A stretch of 64,000 bases of DNA from Tricholoma matsutake (Eukaryota; Basidiomycota; Agaricomycetes; Agaricales; Tricholomataceae). The position numbers and the translations under genes are program-made. The stretch is taken from contig AP026542.1 of the NCBI GenBank assembly GCA_026075535.2, positions 11,904,001 through 11,968,000 on the forward strand. The letters are read 5' to 3'. The first letter of the stretch is position 1, and every line of letters begins with the position of its first letter. Below are positions 51,869-63,555 of this stretch, piece after piece. Below the pieces are notes generated by a model. The model was not told the DNA's origin. It saw only the letters and a list, made by a program, of their open reading frames with translations, and ran no database searches.

Positions 51869-53844
51869 TCAGCAGAACATCCTTTGTCTAGTACAAAGGA
51901 TATGATGCTTGTGGGCAACCCAGTCACCAATTGTGTCTTGAACATAAATGGATTTGGGTGCCTGTATCATCCTGGTAGCATAGTGCTCCAGTTTGTGGTA
52001 ATAGCCCATAACACCCTCATCGGCATTATAATTGACGTGCCAGAATTTGTCAGTTGTGTCGTGGGTTGCATTTTCATGCACAAACCAGTCATATAGGCCA
52101 GTGATGACTTCTTTGAAAGTCCAGGCTGATCATTGACGGTATGCCCCGTCAATGCTGTCTTCAAACCAAGTGAGGGCGGTGTTCTCCAGGAACATCGCCG
52201 TATACTCAATGCGGTCTGAGTCCAGCTCAGGGCCACACACCTTGTTCACCTTCAACCACCAAAGAAGGGCATTCAGCCATCTTTCAAAGGTCTCGGTGTC
52301 AGGTAATCTGCCGTACTTCGATGGATTGGGAACTCAGGGACCATTCTTGCCTCCAGTGGCAGGAATTTCAGTCAAGACAGAGACCTTGTTGTCGATCTGT
52401 CTATGTATCTTGGTATGGATGTCCCTCAAATATTTTGAGGGACAGCGAGAGCCTTTATCTTGATAAGAATTGGGATAGGAAGATGTATACCAGTAAGGGC
52501 TACTTGATTCTCATGGGGTACCAGAACGTCCAGACGGGGTACGTCTGGAAGAAGTGCATGTTTGCACTCCTCGTCAGGGATTTGATGAGGTTCTGTGGGA
52601 TGCCTTGAATCAAATCGGGAAGAATGTTCAGTACTCATCATTGCTCGATGTGCAATACGTTGAGTCGCTATCACTTCCATTACCATCATCCTCAGACCCA
52701 TCTCCATCTGGTGGTCCTCCATGGCCTGTGTGACTCTGCGCAGGCCATCTGGAATTTACAGATGGTGGCTCTCTTGCTTTTGATGGTGAGATGAAGGGTC
52801 ATCCTTATCCCAAGGTTGACCATCTTTGTTGAAATGGATCCCCTGATCAGGGATCGAAGTGGGATGTCTGTCTTGGATATTGGCATTGCACATCCTTTGA
52901 AGGACAATCTGGTTGTTGTTGATATAGTGTACCTTCTTTTTAGAAGGTAATTTACGAGGTAACTCGGGGGTTTGTAGATGTGGGGAACCATGTCTGTGGC
53001 TGGAAGGATGTTCTCATTCTGCTGGGTTAGTGGAATGAGGTTGGACAGGGTTGGGATCTCGTTCCATTGCTGGGGAATGAGGTATAGTAGGGTTGATTAT
53101 TTCCCTATGGGAAAAGTGACTGGCATAACTTAACGCCAGATCTTTAAGTTGGAAAACCAACTTAATCAGTTCAAAATCTCTTGCATCCATGTAGCGGGTA
53201 AACATATCCATTGCGATCTGAGCAAAATGCTCAGCTCCAAATTTGTTGTCTGATTCATCCTCTCGAGGTTTGGCCTCAAGGGGTCTTTTGGTGCAGCCGA
53301 TCATCAGCGTTCATCGGCATTGCAGGTGCCGATGCTGTTAAATCCGGCCATACAGCAGGGAGTAATCCAGGTGTTTCATACATCTGGCTGTTGTGGGGAA
53401 GATCGATACCACTACTGGGGGTAATCCAGTGGTTGTTGGGTTCTGGGGTCAATTCATCCAGAGGAGAAAGCTTCTGCAAGCCAGGAGGAGGTCCTGGATT
53501 GGAATGAGTGTCATGTCGACTGTTGTTTGACGAGAAAGATTTTCTGGATTCGGGTTCGCTGTCATCAGCATCCTCAATGGTGTGGGCAGAGGGCAGAGGA
53601 ATCGAGATTTCTCAAAGTGGCTGTATACACTTCAAGGGTCTGAAGGAGAAACATCGTTTCTCGAGGTGCTTGTATGCCCCTCGAGTGGATGGGATCCAGC
53701 CAAATCTTTCGGAGTGCACCAAGGGGAATCTGACCCTGATGTTGACAGATGAGATTTACCTTGCACATCCTGCTTGGGAGCAGGCTTCAGCTTGTTCTTG
53801 TTCTTGGCCCTGGTCAAAACCATGGTCTCGTTCTTGACGTACAA
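51869..53844 (-). pseudogene. Gypsy 3 gag, broken
   Basis: Between 53844 and 51869 short frames on the minus strand include NETMVLTRAKNKNKLKPAPK at the start, SDNKFGAEHFAQIAMDMFTR, ELIKLVFQLKDLALSYASHF, and near the end HENATHDTTDKFWHVNYNAD with GVMGYYHKLEHYATRM. These fit a large Gag with helical core, but many frame changes break it. The boundary to the zinc-knuckle frame is at about 51830. Confidence 0.6.
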
Positions 53845-54069
53845 TCTTCAGCAATGGAGAAAAGGAATTTCAGTCGTAGCAGCGGGTGAAAAGCAAAGAG
53901 TCGAGTGCAAAGAAACTTGATTTGGGTCCTAGCAACAGATATGCTTCCATTGCTGATCGCGTTGAGAATTTTCTCCCCTCATGGGAGTAGTTCAGGGTCA
54001 TGTTGATGATGATCGCTGATGGGGCGATGTCAAGCTTAACTCTATATGAGTTTGAGTGTTTAAAAAACT

Positions 54070-54267
54070 GTAGTGAGTCATAGGGGGGTCCCTTAATATC
54101 ACACAGGCGCTAAACACGACTAACGTATATTTATCATGTGTACTTGAGGTGGTAGTAAAAAGATTGCTTATGTAAATAGAAGGCTGGTCCCTTTATAGGG
54201 GCCAGCTAGGTCAATAGCAAAGAAATATAATATATACAAACATGGGGTCAAGCCCTGGGTCACCACA
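54070..54267 (-). repeat. Candidate 5' LTR of gypsy element 3
   Basis: On the minus strand the sequence starts tgtggtgacccagggcttga and contains a TATA-like cccctataaagggac framed by ggcc-type inverted repeats (ggctggtccctttataggggccagc at 54183-54207). A CA dinucleotide near 54075 could be the end. There is no second LTR in the window to compare with, so the limits are provisional. Confidence 0.45.
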
Positions 54268-54279
54268 AACAGCCAAAAT

Positions 54280-54945
54280 CTGGTTGAGCCTTGCACTGAT
54301 GTGGCATGCCTCATAGCAAGGCCCATTCCACCCAAAGATTTTCTCGCTACTCTTGACCAGACATTCAGTCAATCATGGCTTGATGGCTCAAGGTCAATTA
54401 TTGATCAGTGTATAACATCAGCTGCCACTGTGGGCACTGACCTTCTGGCAGAAAATGGCAGAGGTTACAGAGAAACAAGGTGCATGGAAGAGGAGTGCTC
54501 ATTGGCTTGATACCAAAGAAGCAAAAACTAAGCAGAAAGATACCATTTCAAACAAGCTGCAGCTGGCACAGAGGGAGTTATCAATCCTGGGTTGGGATGT
54601 CACAATGTGTTATCAAAGAGGAGAGGTTTCATCTTATGTGCTATCTGCTCTGCTAAGCACTGTGTGGCTCCATGACGAGCACATTAATATGATGATGGAA
54701 GAACTTGGAGCAAGGTTGGCATCAGATCCTGACATGTCATCAAGGGTCATCATTGCATCACTGGCCTTTCAAATCCAAATCAACAACAATGTGAAGGTGA
54801 AGACTTACACGAAGAGTAACTCACCCCTTCTACATCACTATTGCAAATGAAAATGAATTGAGGAGGGGCTTGAAAAGATCTACTTTCCTATTAACGTCAA
54901 TGGTGACCACTGGATTGTTGGTGTTGTTGATCTTCAAACATGATC
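54280..54945 (+). pseudogene. Ulp1-like cysteine protease fragment
   Basis: Frames read GYRETRCMEE / AEVTEKQGAWKRSAHWLDTK, then VWLHDEHINMMMEELGARLA, SSRVIIASLAFQIQINNNVK, and after a frame change GLEKIYFPINVNGDHWIVGV with VDLQT. The last part carries the catalytic His of the Ulp1/SENP fold (G-x-HW). Ulp1-like proteases occur in several fungal DNA transposons. The Asp and Cys of the triad would lie further downstream but the sequence ends at about 54945. The left end abuts gypsy element 3. Confidence 0.6.
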
Positions 54946-55490
54946 AGTTGGCTATGGTACAAACAATTTGCCAAATACTTGCTTGAAATGTACTCATGAA
55001 CATCGATTATGAGATTCAATTTTGCCATCCTCGAGGACCGGGTCATACATGATGAAGACTTGGGCTCATAGGCTCGACCTGTCAGCGAGTTGTTGCCCTT
55101 GAAACATGGATTGCTACCAAAATGACTCCTCTTCACTCTTCATTATATAAGCAGACCAAACACTGTGCACAGGTCAGCTGACTCACACAAACATTGTTCA
55201 TGAGTGTTCATCCCAGTCGATTGTACTTGTCACATCGTGAAGGTCACCCCCAGGTTTGCTTCTAGATAACCTTCCCCTTACAAGCATTCTTTCGTGTATG
55301 TTATGAAAAGTAAGGTCATTGATACTGTAAGTAGCTTTCTCCATCGGGCAAGAAAAGGCGATAATGCATCAGCAAACCCAACACAGCCTCCAGCCAAGGA
55401 TGCCAACACCCTTTCCCCACACTCGTCCACACCTGACCAAGTGGAGGCCACTATCACAACAGCCAAGTTCCAAGGCAGTTGACTCGCAGT
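54900..55490 (-). pseudogene. FunK1-related fragment, antisense
   Basis: On the minus strand SHFGSNPCFKGNNSLTGRAY corresponds to YHFGNKPWFKGNGLPTGRAT in the FunK1 gene at 23455-23515, and VFIMYDPVLEDGK in the next frame continues it. The rest (towards 55490) is less clear. The fragment is broken and in opposite orientation to the FunK1 gene at 22-25 kb, so FunK1 pieces were present more than once in this locus. Confidence 0.5.
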
Positions 55491-55784
55491 TGACTCATGG
55501 TTGACTCACGGTTGACTCATGGTTGACTGGAGTTTGCACCTTATTACATAATCCTACCAAATTGAGCACTTGGATTGATGCTTCTTTTACAAACAAATAT
55601 CTGTTTAAATCAATAGGTTCATGATAATGACTATGGTGACAGGTATCAGACTCTTGCATGGGATGGTTAGAGGATGTACATCAGTTACAATAGCAACCAA
55701 TTTTGATGTTTCTATTAAAATGGTCCAAAACAGCTGTCATTCTTTCCCCCTTTTTTCCTTCACTGAGGCTTCACCAAGTTCACC

Positions 55785-56348
55785 ATGCCTCCAGTCATAT
55801 GTAACTGCATGATTTGTAGCACAAAAACCATCTTCATCCATGGTGTTGAACAGCCAGGACAGTATGTTGATGGTTCTACCCATTTGAAGCATGAGAAACA
55901 GGATAAATGGCCTGTTTCACAACTGGCAAAGGGGAAGTGGCAATCATCATCCCCAAGCCCATCACCAAAATGTTCTAGAGCTTCTAATTCTCCCACAGGT
56001 AAGTGCTACATTGTTATTGTTAGATCAAGACTAATAGTAATTATGCAGATATCAACTTTTCTACAGTACTTATCACAAAGATGATCTGCCTCCTTGTCAT
56101 CTGGCTCCACAATAGAGCTGGTGTGAGTCATTCTATCACCAACAAAATTCTACAATGACTTCAACTTATTATTTCTGTGACTCTCTCTATTGTCGAGGTT
56201 GCTCTTTCATCATCTGGACTCAATGTCAAGCTTCCAAACATCAAACTTCCTCATGATGTCCGTACAGCATATCAGCTTCACTGCTCAGAGCCAGAAATCA
56301 TTCAGACAGCATGCTGCCCCAAGTGCTTTTCCCTCTTTTCTTTTGCAG
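55785..56348 (+). pseudogene. Tnp2-like transposase fragment (N-terminal part)
   Basis: ATG at 55785 gives VICNCMICSTKTIFIHGVEQ and PGQYVDGSTHLKHEKQDKWP, the counterpart of 25938-26040. A donor gtaagtgc near 55999 and later KLPNIKLPHDVRTAYQLHCS with IIQTACCPKCFSLF match 26380-26480. It is cut at 56348 by the LTR of copia element 2, and no continuation is found on the other side of it. It is a second, diverged copy of the same family. Confidence 0.75.
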
Positions 56349-56663
56349 TGGTAGGGTAACTGGAACAAGAAGCTAGAAGAGAATAACATAGTAACCTCAG
56401 TGGTGGGTAACAACACTATATTGAGTAGTAGTACCTAGAAGAGAATAATGTAGTACTACTACGAAGTAAGTAAGGAATATAATGAAGTAAAGTAATGGGT
56501 CTTACACCTCAGTGGTGGGTAACAACACTGAGGTGTCAAGATATGACTATGGGTATTACATAGTAATGAGAATAGGGGTAGTAATAAGTAAATGATAGAA
56601 AATGGTACAACGTGATCATGAATAAATGAAGTACTGGGTATCACAGGCATCACAATGACGACA
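56349..56663 (-). repeat. 3' LTR of copia element 2
   Basis: In minus orientation it starts tgtcgtcattgtgatgcc at 56663. It includes three copies of cctcagtggtgggtaacaac or close variants and two of ctagaagagaataa. The left limit is set by loss of transposase homology at about 56348. Confidence 0.75.
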
Positions 56664-56687
56664 CTCCCCCTCAAGATGGACGTGGGT

Positions 56688-57937
56688 TCAGAGGACTCCG
56701 AGGAGGCTACGGAACTTCTCAAACTTGAAATGGGTGAGTGGCTTTGTAAAAACATCTGCGATCATGTTGTCAGTAGGACAATATTGCAATGCGATATGAC
56801 CATGGGAGACAGTTTGATGGATGAAATGAAAGTGAACATCGATATGTTTGGTGCAGCTGTGGAATGTGGAATCCTTTGAAAGATGGATGGCACCTTGGTT
56901 ATCGCAATGAAGTGTAGTAGGTACTGTAAAAAGGAAAATAGAAGAAAGTTCAGTAAGTAATTTATGAATCCAAATGATATCCTTTGAAGAGTGAGTGAGG
57001 GCAACATATTCGGCCTCTGTGCTTGAAAGAGTGATGATTGGTTGTTTCTTCAAGCTCCAGGAAACAGCCCCATTGCCAACAAAGAAAACAAATCCAGAAA
57101 TAGAGTGGCGATGGATTTGTGAAGCCCAATCCGCATCTGAATACCCAGCAATAGCAGAATGAGAACTCCCAAGGACAAGTTGAAATCCTTCATGCCAGAG
57201 AGATAATGAAAAATTCAAGTTACTGCTTGAAGATGGGTGGTGTGAGGTGCATCAAGGTATTAGGAAAGAGTGGAAACTGCAAATGCAATATCTGGATGTG
57301 TCATGACAGTGGCATACATGAGGCAACCAATCATTTCATGATACATGGTTTTCTCGGTAGGTGTGAGTAGAGTGGGTGAAAGATGGGGTGAATTGGGGCT
57401 GAGATCCAGTCCTACCTCCATTGGGGTGACAGCTGTGCGAGTGTTCTCAAGGCTGAAATGACCAAGGATTTGTTCAATATAAGCTTGCTGTCCCAGTGAA
57501 AATGTACGGGTGGTGGTGTCTCGAGTGATGCTGACTCCAAGTAGCCAGTTAATGGGTCTGAGGTCTGAGATTTTGAAGCATTCCGGAAGTTGCTTCTGAA
57601 TCAGATCGTTAGCACTCTTGGTGGAATCGGCAATCACAGTAAAATCATCAGTGGCAGCAGCAACGATTGTGTACTTGTTACCGTCGAATTTGTAGAACAT
57701 GGTCTCATCTGCAATGGAAACCAAATACCCGAGATCAGTGAAAAACTTCTTCACCTCAGCATACCAATCGTGGGCTCCCTGTTTTGACCCGTAAACTGAT
57801 ACAAGCCATTTGCAGACTACATTAGGCTTGTCCTTGAGTTCCAGCAGTAATTCACAGAATTGAGTATATTTGGGAGGAAGTTCAGAGTACAATACAATAT
57901 CATCTTGTAGGTGGGAGTTGAGGTATGCGTTTTTCAC
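56688..57937 (-). pseudogene. Copia 2 RT C-terminal half and RNase H
   Basis: The RT part (57260-57937) reads MKNAYLNSHLQDDIVLYSEL, KWLVSVYGSKQGAHDWYAEV, the active site region AAATDDFTVIADSTK (DD kept, the usual Y-V replaced by A-T), and LLGVSITRDTTTRTFSLGQQ. It ends MYATVMTHPDIAFAVSTLS. A frame change near 57240 leads to RNase H: AIAGYSDADWASQIHRHSIS, AVSWSLKKQPIITLSSTEAE, YVALTHSSKDIIWI, TLHCDNQGAIHLSKDSTFHS and HIDVHFHFIHQTV. The RNase H acidic residues are intact. Confidence 0.9.
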
Positions 57938-57988
57938 ATCACAATGATGGACAGCGGCACCTTTCTGAGCTGCAAATGACAGGAGGAT

Positions 57989-58918
57989 TCAGAGAGTGGA
58001 TGGATGAATGGTTGGAGCAAATGTTTCAATGTAATCAACCCCAAATTTCTGTTTGAAGCCTTTGATGATGAGGCGGGCCTTGTAATGGACAATACTACCT
58101 GTCTCATTACATTTGCGGTGAAAGACATAGTGGCTAGGGATGATGTTGGCATCACGAGGTGGAATGACAGGAATCCAGGCATTGACTTTCTCCATTTGGA
58201 CAAGTTCTGCATCGATCACATCAGTCCAAGCTGAATGCTCATCACCACCTAACGCCTCCGTCAAAGATGGTTCATCTTCACTTATCACCATTGCCTGCTC
58301 TGTTGACTGTCCAAACCACTCTGCTTCATCTATGTTCAGCTCTACTCCCCCTGGCTCTAACAAACTTTCCTCTTCCAGCATGAACGCTCCCTCAAAATTG
58401 GCAACTCCGGCATTAGTGCATGACATGGCAATGCATTGGCATTTTCTGCAACCAAATTCTGTTTCTTCAAATTGGGGAAGACCTTGAAGCAAATTTCGCC
58501 TTATAGATCTTTGGTGTGGGGCTGGTATCTTGTTACTCTGAGTTGCCTTTATGGTATCAGAGCTCTGATCTGTCTTTGCGACATCAGAAGGGATGACAGG
58601 TGGATTTTTGGTCATGTTTTCTTCATTTTTGGATTCAGGCATCTTGTTTGTTGCATTTGGCATGTTTTCAACAAGTGGTGAGGGTTCTGGAAAGATTTGA
58701 GAGGTGTTGGATGGCTGGGGAAGGTCCAAATTGGTGAATATCTTGCACTCCCCTTCAATTGGAACTTCCTCAGGTTCTAATGCCTCATTCTCATTGAAGT
58801 ATACATCCCTCTCGACACTGACTCGTTTATCTCCTGGCCAGTAGATCCTATACCCTTTCGACTCACTGTCAATGCCCATGAAACAACCCTCCTTGGCCCT
58901 CGACTTGAGTTTCCCCAC
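57989..58918 (-). pseudogene. Copia 2 integrase end and RT N-terminal half
   Basis: The 309-codon frame starts with the integrase C-terminal box (GKLKSRAKEGCFMGIDSESK, GYRIYWPGDKRVSVERDVYF), then an acidic/Ser linker, and the RT entry EALGGDEHSAWTDVIDAELV, VNAWIPVIPPRDANIIPSHY, VFHRKCNETGSIVHYKARLI and KGFKQKFGVDYIETFAP. A stop and frame change at about 57960 separates it from the rest of RT. Confidence 0.9.
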
Positions 58919-58924
58919 ATTAAG

Positions 58925-59761
58925 TCACTTCACCCATGCCTTAGTGCCCCAAGCACGTATGGCCGATAAATCTGGCTTCTCACCAGTTCCCATCTCATGT
59001 GGTGTCTTCATCTCAGGAAGCGCACGAGAGGGTACGCAGTTGCAGATCCACACATGGTGACAGACCCCTTCTGCCCACAAGTTTTTCAGGAGTCCTGCAG
59101 CTTCCATCATGGCTCAGGCACCTTCAACATGCATTCGATTGGCTCGTTCGGCAGCACCATTGGATGATGGAGAGTCATGAACAGTCAGGTGGCAGACTGT
59201 TCCTGCATTCTCAAGGTGTTCAGTGAACTCTTTGCTAGTAAATTCACCGCCTCGATCACAACCAAAAATATGTATTGGTGCGTTCCTTTGGACCTTAACC
59301 CAAGCCTTGTACTTCTTGTACTCAGCAAAGGTCTCAGACTTCTGTCTCAAGAAGGAAACAACCTCCTCGTGGCTATGAAGATCTTGGAAGAGTGTGTAGT
59401 ATCACTTCCCCCCTATGGATTGGACTGAGGCTGGACCCCAAACATCTGATACAACTTTATCGCTGTAAGATTTGTGTTCAGTTTTGCTCTCCTTTGGAAA
59501 TGGCATATGCGTTGCCTTTGCTTTGATACAGGCTTCACAAAATTCTGGCTTCAACGACATGTCAAGATTAATGCCAGATACCATTCCCTTCTCAATCATA
59601 CGTTGTAAGTCATCATGATTAACATGCCCCATCCATTGATGAAGCTCACTAATTGAGATTTGTTTGACAGCAGCACTAGCAATGTGCGCATGTGGTGAAA
59701 CTGGGAAGTTGCTGACTCGACATAACCCTCGAACTTCGGGAATGTGACCAATGATGTTCAA
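58925..59761 (-). pseudogene. Copia 2 integrase
   Basis: The zinc site is SELHQWMGHVNHDDLQRMIE with PEFCEACIKAKATHM (HHCC). The core has SDKVVSDVWGPASVQS (first Asp), IHIFGCDRGGEFTSKEFTEH (second Asp) and DSPSSNGAAERANRMH (Glu). The final part reads LLKNLWAEGVCHHVWICNCV and RALPEMKTPHEM. Stops lie at about 59402, 59112 and 58922. All three catalytic residues are present, but the frame is interrupted. Confidence 0.9.
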
Positions 59762-59815
59762 CTTTGGGCTACAAATAACACAGGTACCGCCTTTAATGAA
59801 AAGTGAATATCCGGC

Positions 59816-60199
59816 TCAATCAACACAAGACACGGACATAAGGGTGAATGCCATATGCAGTGAGTAGTATACATTCTTCAGGGTAATTGGGGTCAATTTC
59901 TGATCCCCATTTGGTAGCTCAACCTGGATATCCCCTTTGCCAAGTGAGCTGAATGTACATCCATCTGCGCCTCTTATAGGCTCAGGGTTAATGAGTTCCT
60001 GATAATTTAGGAACTTCAAGCAATCAGGAGAGAAGTGACGACTGGCACCGCTATCGAGGATTGTTCCAGCATGGTTGGAGATTGTGTGTGCTTTGGAGTG
60101 AAAGTCTGAGGTGCATACAAGGGCTGTTGGATCATCGGGGACATTATAGGTGAGCATAGCATAATTCTCTGGTTCATCGCTTGTAGGAGCACTCTCCAC
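59816..60199 (-). pseudogene. Copia 2 protease
   Basis: The open frame holds TSDFHSKAHTISNHAGTILD followed by SGASRHFSPD, the copia aspartic protease site with DSG intact, and RGADGCTFSSLGKGDIQVEL. Upstream is a zinc-knuckle area (about 60200-60320) whose frame is broken. Confidence 0.85.
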
Positions 60200-60301
60200 A
60201 ATGCTTGCGCTAGCTTGTTTACCACCTGTCCTCCACCAATCAGGAGCCTGACTTTCTCTTCCTCCCCCTTTTGCCCACCACTGGTCCTTTGTGTGTCCAC
60301 G

Positions 60302-61000
60302 TCAACCGCAGTTTGTGTTTGTACACAGGATGTCATTCTTCAAGGACTTGGAATTTCCACTTTTGGCCTTTGATGTAGCTGCAAGCATCGCAGTGTTGGA
60401 CTTATTGATGCTGTCCTCAATCTCGGCTGACGTTGCCTCTTCAGTGAGATGCCAGATCACATCAGTAGGGGTGAGCTTCTTCCCCATTTGATGAGCCGTA
60501 GCACTGAGAGTTGTAAATAGAGTTCAGAAGGATGGTGCAAGTGAGAGCGAGGTGTGAAGGTAGAACACAAAGGACTCATCAGATACTGGTGTATTCATCT
60601 TGGCTAACCATTCCCTTAGTTCTGTCATCTTTGCAATGTGATCCCTCATACTCTCCCCCTCAGGGTAGTGAGTGTTCTGAAGTTGCATAAGGAGGTTGGT
60701 TTCATACAGGCTGCCTTTGTCGGCATGGATTGATGCAACCTTCTTCCACATAGCTGCAGCATCAGACTCATTCTTGACCTGGAGGAACATGGTGTTGTTG
60801 ACAGTCCTGTATATCACCTCGCTGATGATGCTCAACCCAGGAAATCCACAAAAACTGCCGATGAGGCAATCGATGATATTTGCGACGAGTCAGAGGAAGG
60901 TTGCGAGATGTTCCAAATGCTTGTGGTCAAACCTATGGGAAGATTACTAGTTAATACTAGTTGTAAAGGTAGTGCTATCAGAGATGAAGGTATTTGACAT
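60302..61000 (-). pseudogene. Copia 2 gag
   Basis: Pieces: VIYRTVNNTMFLQVKNESDA, MWKKVASIHADKGSLYETNL, LMQLQNTHYPEGESMRDHIA and KMTELREWLAKMNTPVSDES (Gag UBN2 fold). GKKLTPTDVIWHLTEEATSA follows in another frame. The beginning of gag near 60835-61000 is frame-shifted and its start codon was not identified. Confidence 0.8.
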
Positions 61001-62154
61001 GGTCCAATGGGGTATCGATCGATATCGAGGACGATCAATGAGATTGACAGCGAATGAGTTCTATCGTTGATGGTCAATATGTGAATTCTGAGGACCTTTC
61101 GATAGGTCAATAGTGTACAAAGGGTATGGCAAATGTCTATGAAGTGTTGGGAGGGTTGCTAGTGCTAATGATGAGAGGATCAAGGGAAGATCGAGGACAC
61201 GATGATCACAGAGGTTTCTTGTCAATCGAGAAAACTCGTAGAGACTTTCAATCACTTTAGATAGTTGATTGGACACTTAGAACTGTATACGAGATGATAG
61301 GTGAAGATGATTTTCTCCCATTTTCTAGTAGATACTACAGAGTTTTATATGTTTTGAAGAAACTTCCTAAAATGGAATGAGAAACATGTGTAGAACATGA
61401 GGCAGAAGGTATGAGTCAAGGCACAAAGCCAAAAAGGAGACTGAAATTCAAAGAAAGATATATATATCATATGATGAAAGAGTAATAAAGGGAAAGAACT
61501 AAAAAGAGACTGTCTTTTGTGTATAAACCATGCTAAGTCTCGCAATAATCTGTCCAGCGGGTTCTGTACACAATAGGGACTTGAAACGAGGCTGACCTAC
61601 TATCAGCAGGTTCAGGCACGAGTTGGAATCCTTCCTGGCACATGGTACTCCACCATTTAGATAACGAAGACAGCGCCCGATGTTGCTCGTAGTCTCTCGA
61701 TATCGATTGATGATGCTCGATGATGGTCGACGATGTTCGATCGCAGTTGCGGCTGTTCGAAGTTGATCGGGTATGTTCGATGGTCATGTAGAGGGATCTT
61801 AGGGGCTTTCGAGGTAGTCCTAAGGTTATGCGATGTGGGCTCTTGATATGATCAATGTCGCTGGTGATGTTTCGACGTGGTTGATATGATATCGCGATCG
61901 ATAGACTGGGTCGCGCTGTGTCTGGGACATCGTAGGAGTTAGCCGATGTGATTAGAATGATGTTAAATTGGTGAATCAGTCCTTGAGCCGAGGAGATGAC
62001 CTATCATCCTCCCCCTTACTGAAATTCTGACCGTCCTGGTCAGTCGAGCCGAAATAACCAGGTCATGTGACATTGTTGATTGTTGATTTAAGACACATCA
62101 TGGTTTGAACTTTTCTTTTTCTATTTGATCTCTTCCATCCATCTCCTCGACAAC
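61001..62154. other. No gene recognised
   Basis: The region has many tcgat/atcga words (61010-61030, 61690-61780) and only short frames. It may be promoter and upstream DNA of the Zn-cluster gene, but no defined signal can be supported. Confidence 0.45.
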
Positions 62155-63555
62155 ATGTCTATCCTCACTGAACTCGCCATTCCTATCCTTGATCATGTGA
62201 AATTGATGCCCGAGGCTGGCAAAGCTGAAGAGTTGGACTTCGAAATCTGGGGTCAAAGGTTTTGTGAGAAGATGGTGTCTTTTTCCCTTTTCTTTCGTTT
62301 ATCTGCTTCCTAACCTCGTTCGATAGGCTGAATACGATGACCTGATCGGGTCGTTTGACAAGGCACATGACAAATGTGTGCAAGCTACGTTCATGAGGGC
62401 TGGTTGTCTTGGGGGGGCAAGTATCTGTTTGAGGAGTATTTGAGGACAATCGAGGAAGAGAGGAAGAGAGAGGAGGAGAGGGAGGCTCGGCAGGTGGCCA
62501 TCAAGGCCAAGGTCAAAAGGATCAAGGAACGACGAGACGCACTGGTCGAGGCACATTGAGCATTCTTGGCCGCAGTCTGAGTGAAAACCATTTCGAAGGA
62601 CGTGTTTTGCAATCGGACCGCCGTGCTCGAGCTCATGCGCCTCTCGATCAATTGGGACAAGGCCAAGAATGAAGAAGAAACTCTGCTCAATGACCTACTG
62701 GTCGTCGAGCAGATCGTCAAGAAGAGGAAGGCGGACGAGATGGCCGAGGAGGAGGAAGGTGAGGACGAGCTGGACAAGGAGCCCGTGGTCGCAAGATGGG
62801 TGCAATTGGAGGAGGGTGACCTGATCACCTTCCATGGGCCAGTAAGTAGTCTTTTTCTTTCAGTCTTGTTCAGACTAATCAGGCTTTCAATATTGCTTTA
62901 GTGTGATCAATGCGCAGGACTAAGGACGCCTCAAGAGTGTATTGTCGAGGAGGGCGCCCCAAAGTGCAAGCTATGCACTCAAGGGCTTCAGGGGTGTTAC
63001 TGGGAGGGAGTATCAAGGCGAGGACTTCGTCGAGGCAAATCGAGGAAAAAGGTGGGCTCCAAGCGAGCAACACAGAGTACTGTGGAGTCGACAGAGGTGT
63101 TGACTCCGAAACGTAGTAAGTGATTCTTTTCAATAATGAGTACGATCGCTAATCTGTATAATTACTTAGCCATATGCATTCAGGCTATCCAGCCCATCCA
63201 AAACGCAGAGGCCGGGCCCTCAAAAGTCGATGAGCAGCCAAAATGAACAACGAAGTCCGCTGAGAAGGACAAGGGGAAGGGGAAGGGGAAAGCGAGAGTG
63301 TGAGAAGTCGAACCTGACATCGTGGATATGGTCGAGGGGGCGTCAATGGTGGTGGAGGACGAGATGACGCAGTCAGATGCAGCGAGACTCCATCGTCGGT
63401 ATTTGGCAGAAGTCCTGGTGCGGAAAAAGCTGGAGGTGGAAGTCTTGATGGAGGAAATCGAGGTGTTGGAGAGGAAGTGGGAGGAATCCCAGCAGCCATT
63501 TATTGTTTTAATTTTATCATTTTTCTTGTGTCTGAGCGAGATAAGTTTGAAATGA
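62155..63555 (+). pseudogene. Zn-cluster protein gene, decayed
   Basis: Exon 1 starts ATG 62155 (MSILTELAIPILDHVKLMPE) and ends FEIWGQRFCEKM before gtgtcttt. After an acceptor ttcgatag the sequence reads EYDDLIGSFDKAHDKCVQAT. A frame change leads to a charged helix (YLRTIEEERKREEEREARQV), a stop at 62557, then LMRLSINWDKAKNEEETLLN and KKRKADEMAEEEEGEDELDK. After an intron (gtaagtag...ttgctttag) comes CDQCAGLRTPQECIVEEGAP followed by KCKLCTQGLQGCYWEG, a six-Cys cluster C-x2-C-x7-C and C-x2-C-x6-C. The last exon (from about 63180) ends in a coiled coil (VRKKLEVEVLMEEIEVLERK). This type of protein is common near fungal retroelements; DNA or RNA binding is likely but unproven. Confidence 0.6.

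Larger units (their letters stand above)
48758..54267 (-). mobile_element. Ty3/gypsy element 3, a different family, 3'-truncated
   Basis: The element reads gag, zinc knuckle, protease, RT and part of RNase H on the minus strand. It stops inside RNase H (TNHQALEFFQTQ) at the border with gypsy 2. A candidate 5' LTR lies at 54070-54267. Its protease box LLDSGCTSDLIS and RT box HAYLDDIFMFS differ from elements 1 and 2, so it is a separate lineage. Confidence 0.85.
56349..61000 (-). mobile_element. Ty1/copia element 2, 5' LTR not found
   Basis: Order on the minus strand: gag, protease, integrase, RT, RNase H, then a polypurine tract (cttgagggggag) and the 3' LTR (56349-56663). It inserted into a Tnp2-like transposase fragment. 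I could not find the matching 5' LTR to the right of gag, so the element is truncated at about 61000. Its sequence is clearly different from copia element 1 and its frames are longer, so it is younger or less decayed. Confidence 0.85.

Noticed and set aside
54900..55136. Separate small minus-strand gene of 79 codons
   Set aside because: Its first half aligns with FunK1 (PCFKGNN-x-LTGRA), so it is a broken FunK1 fragment rather than an independent gene.
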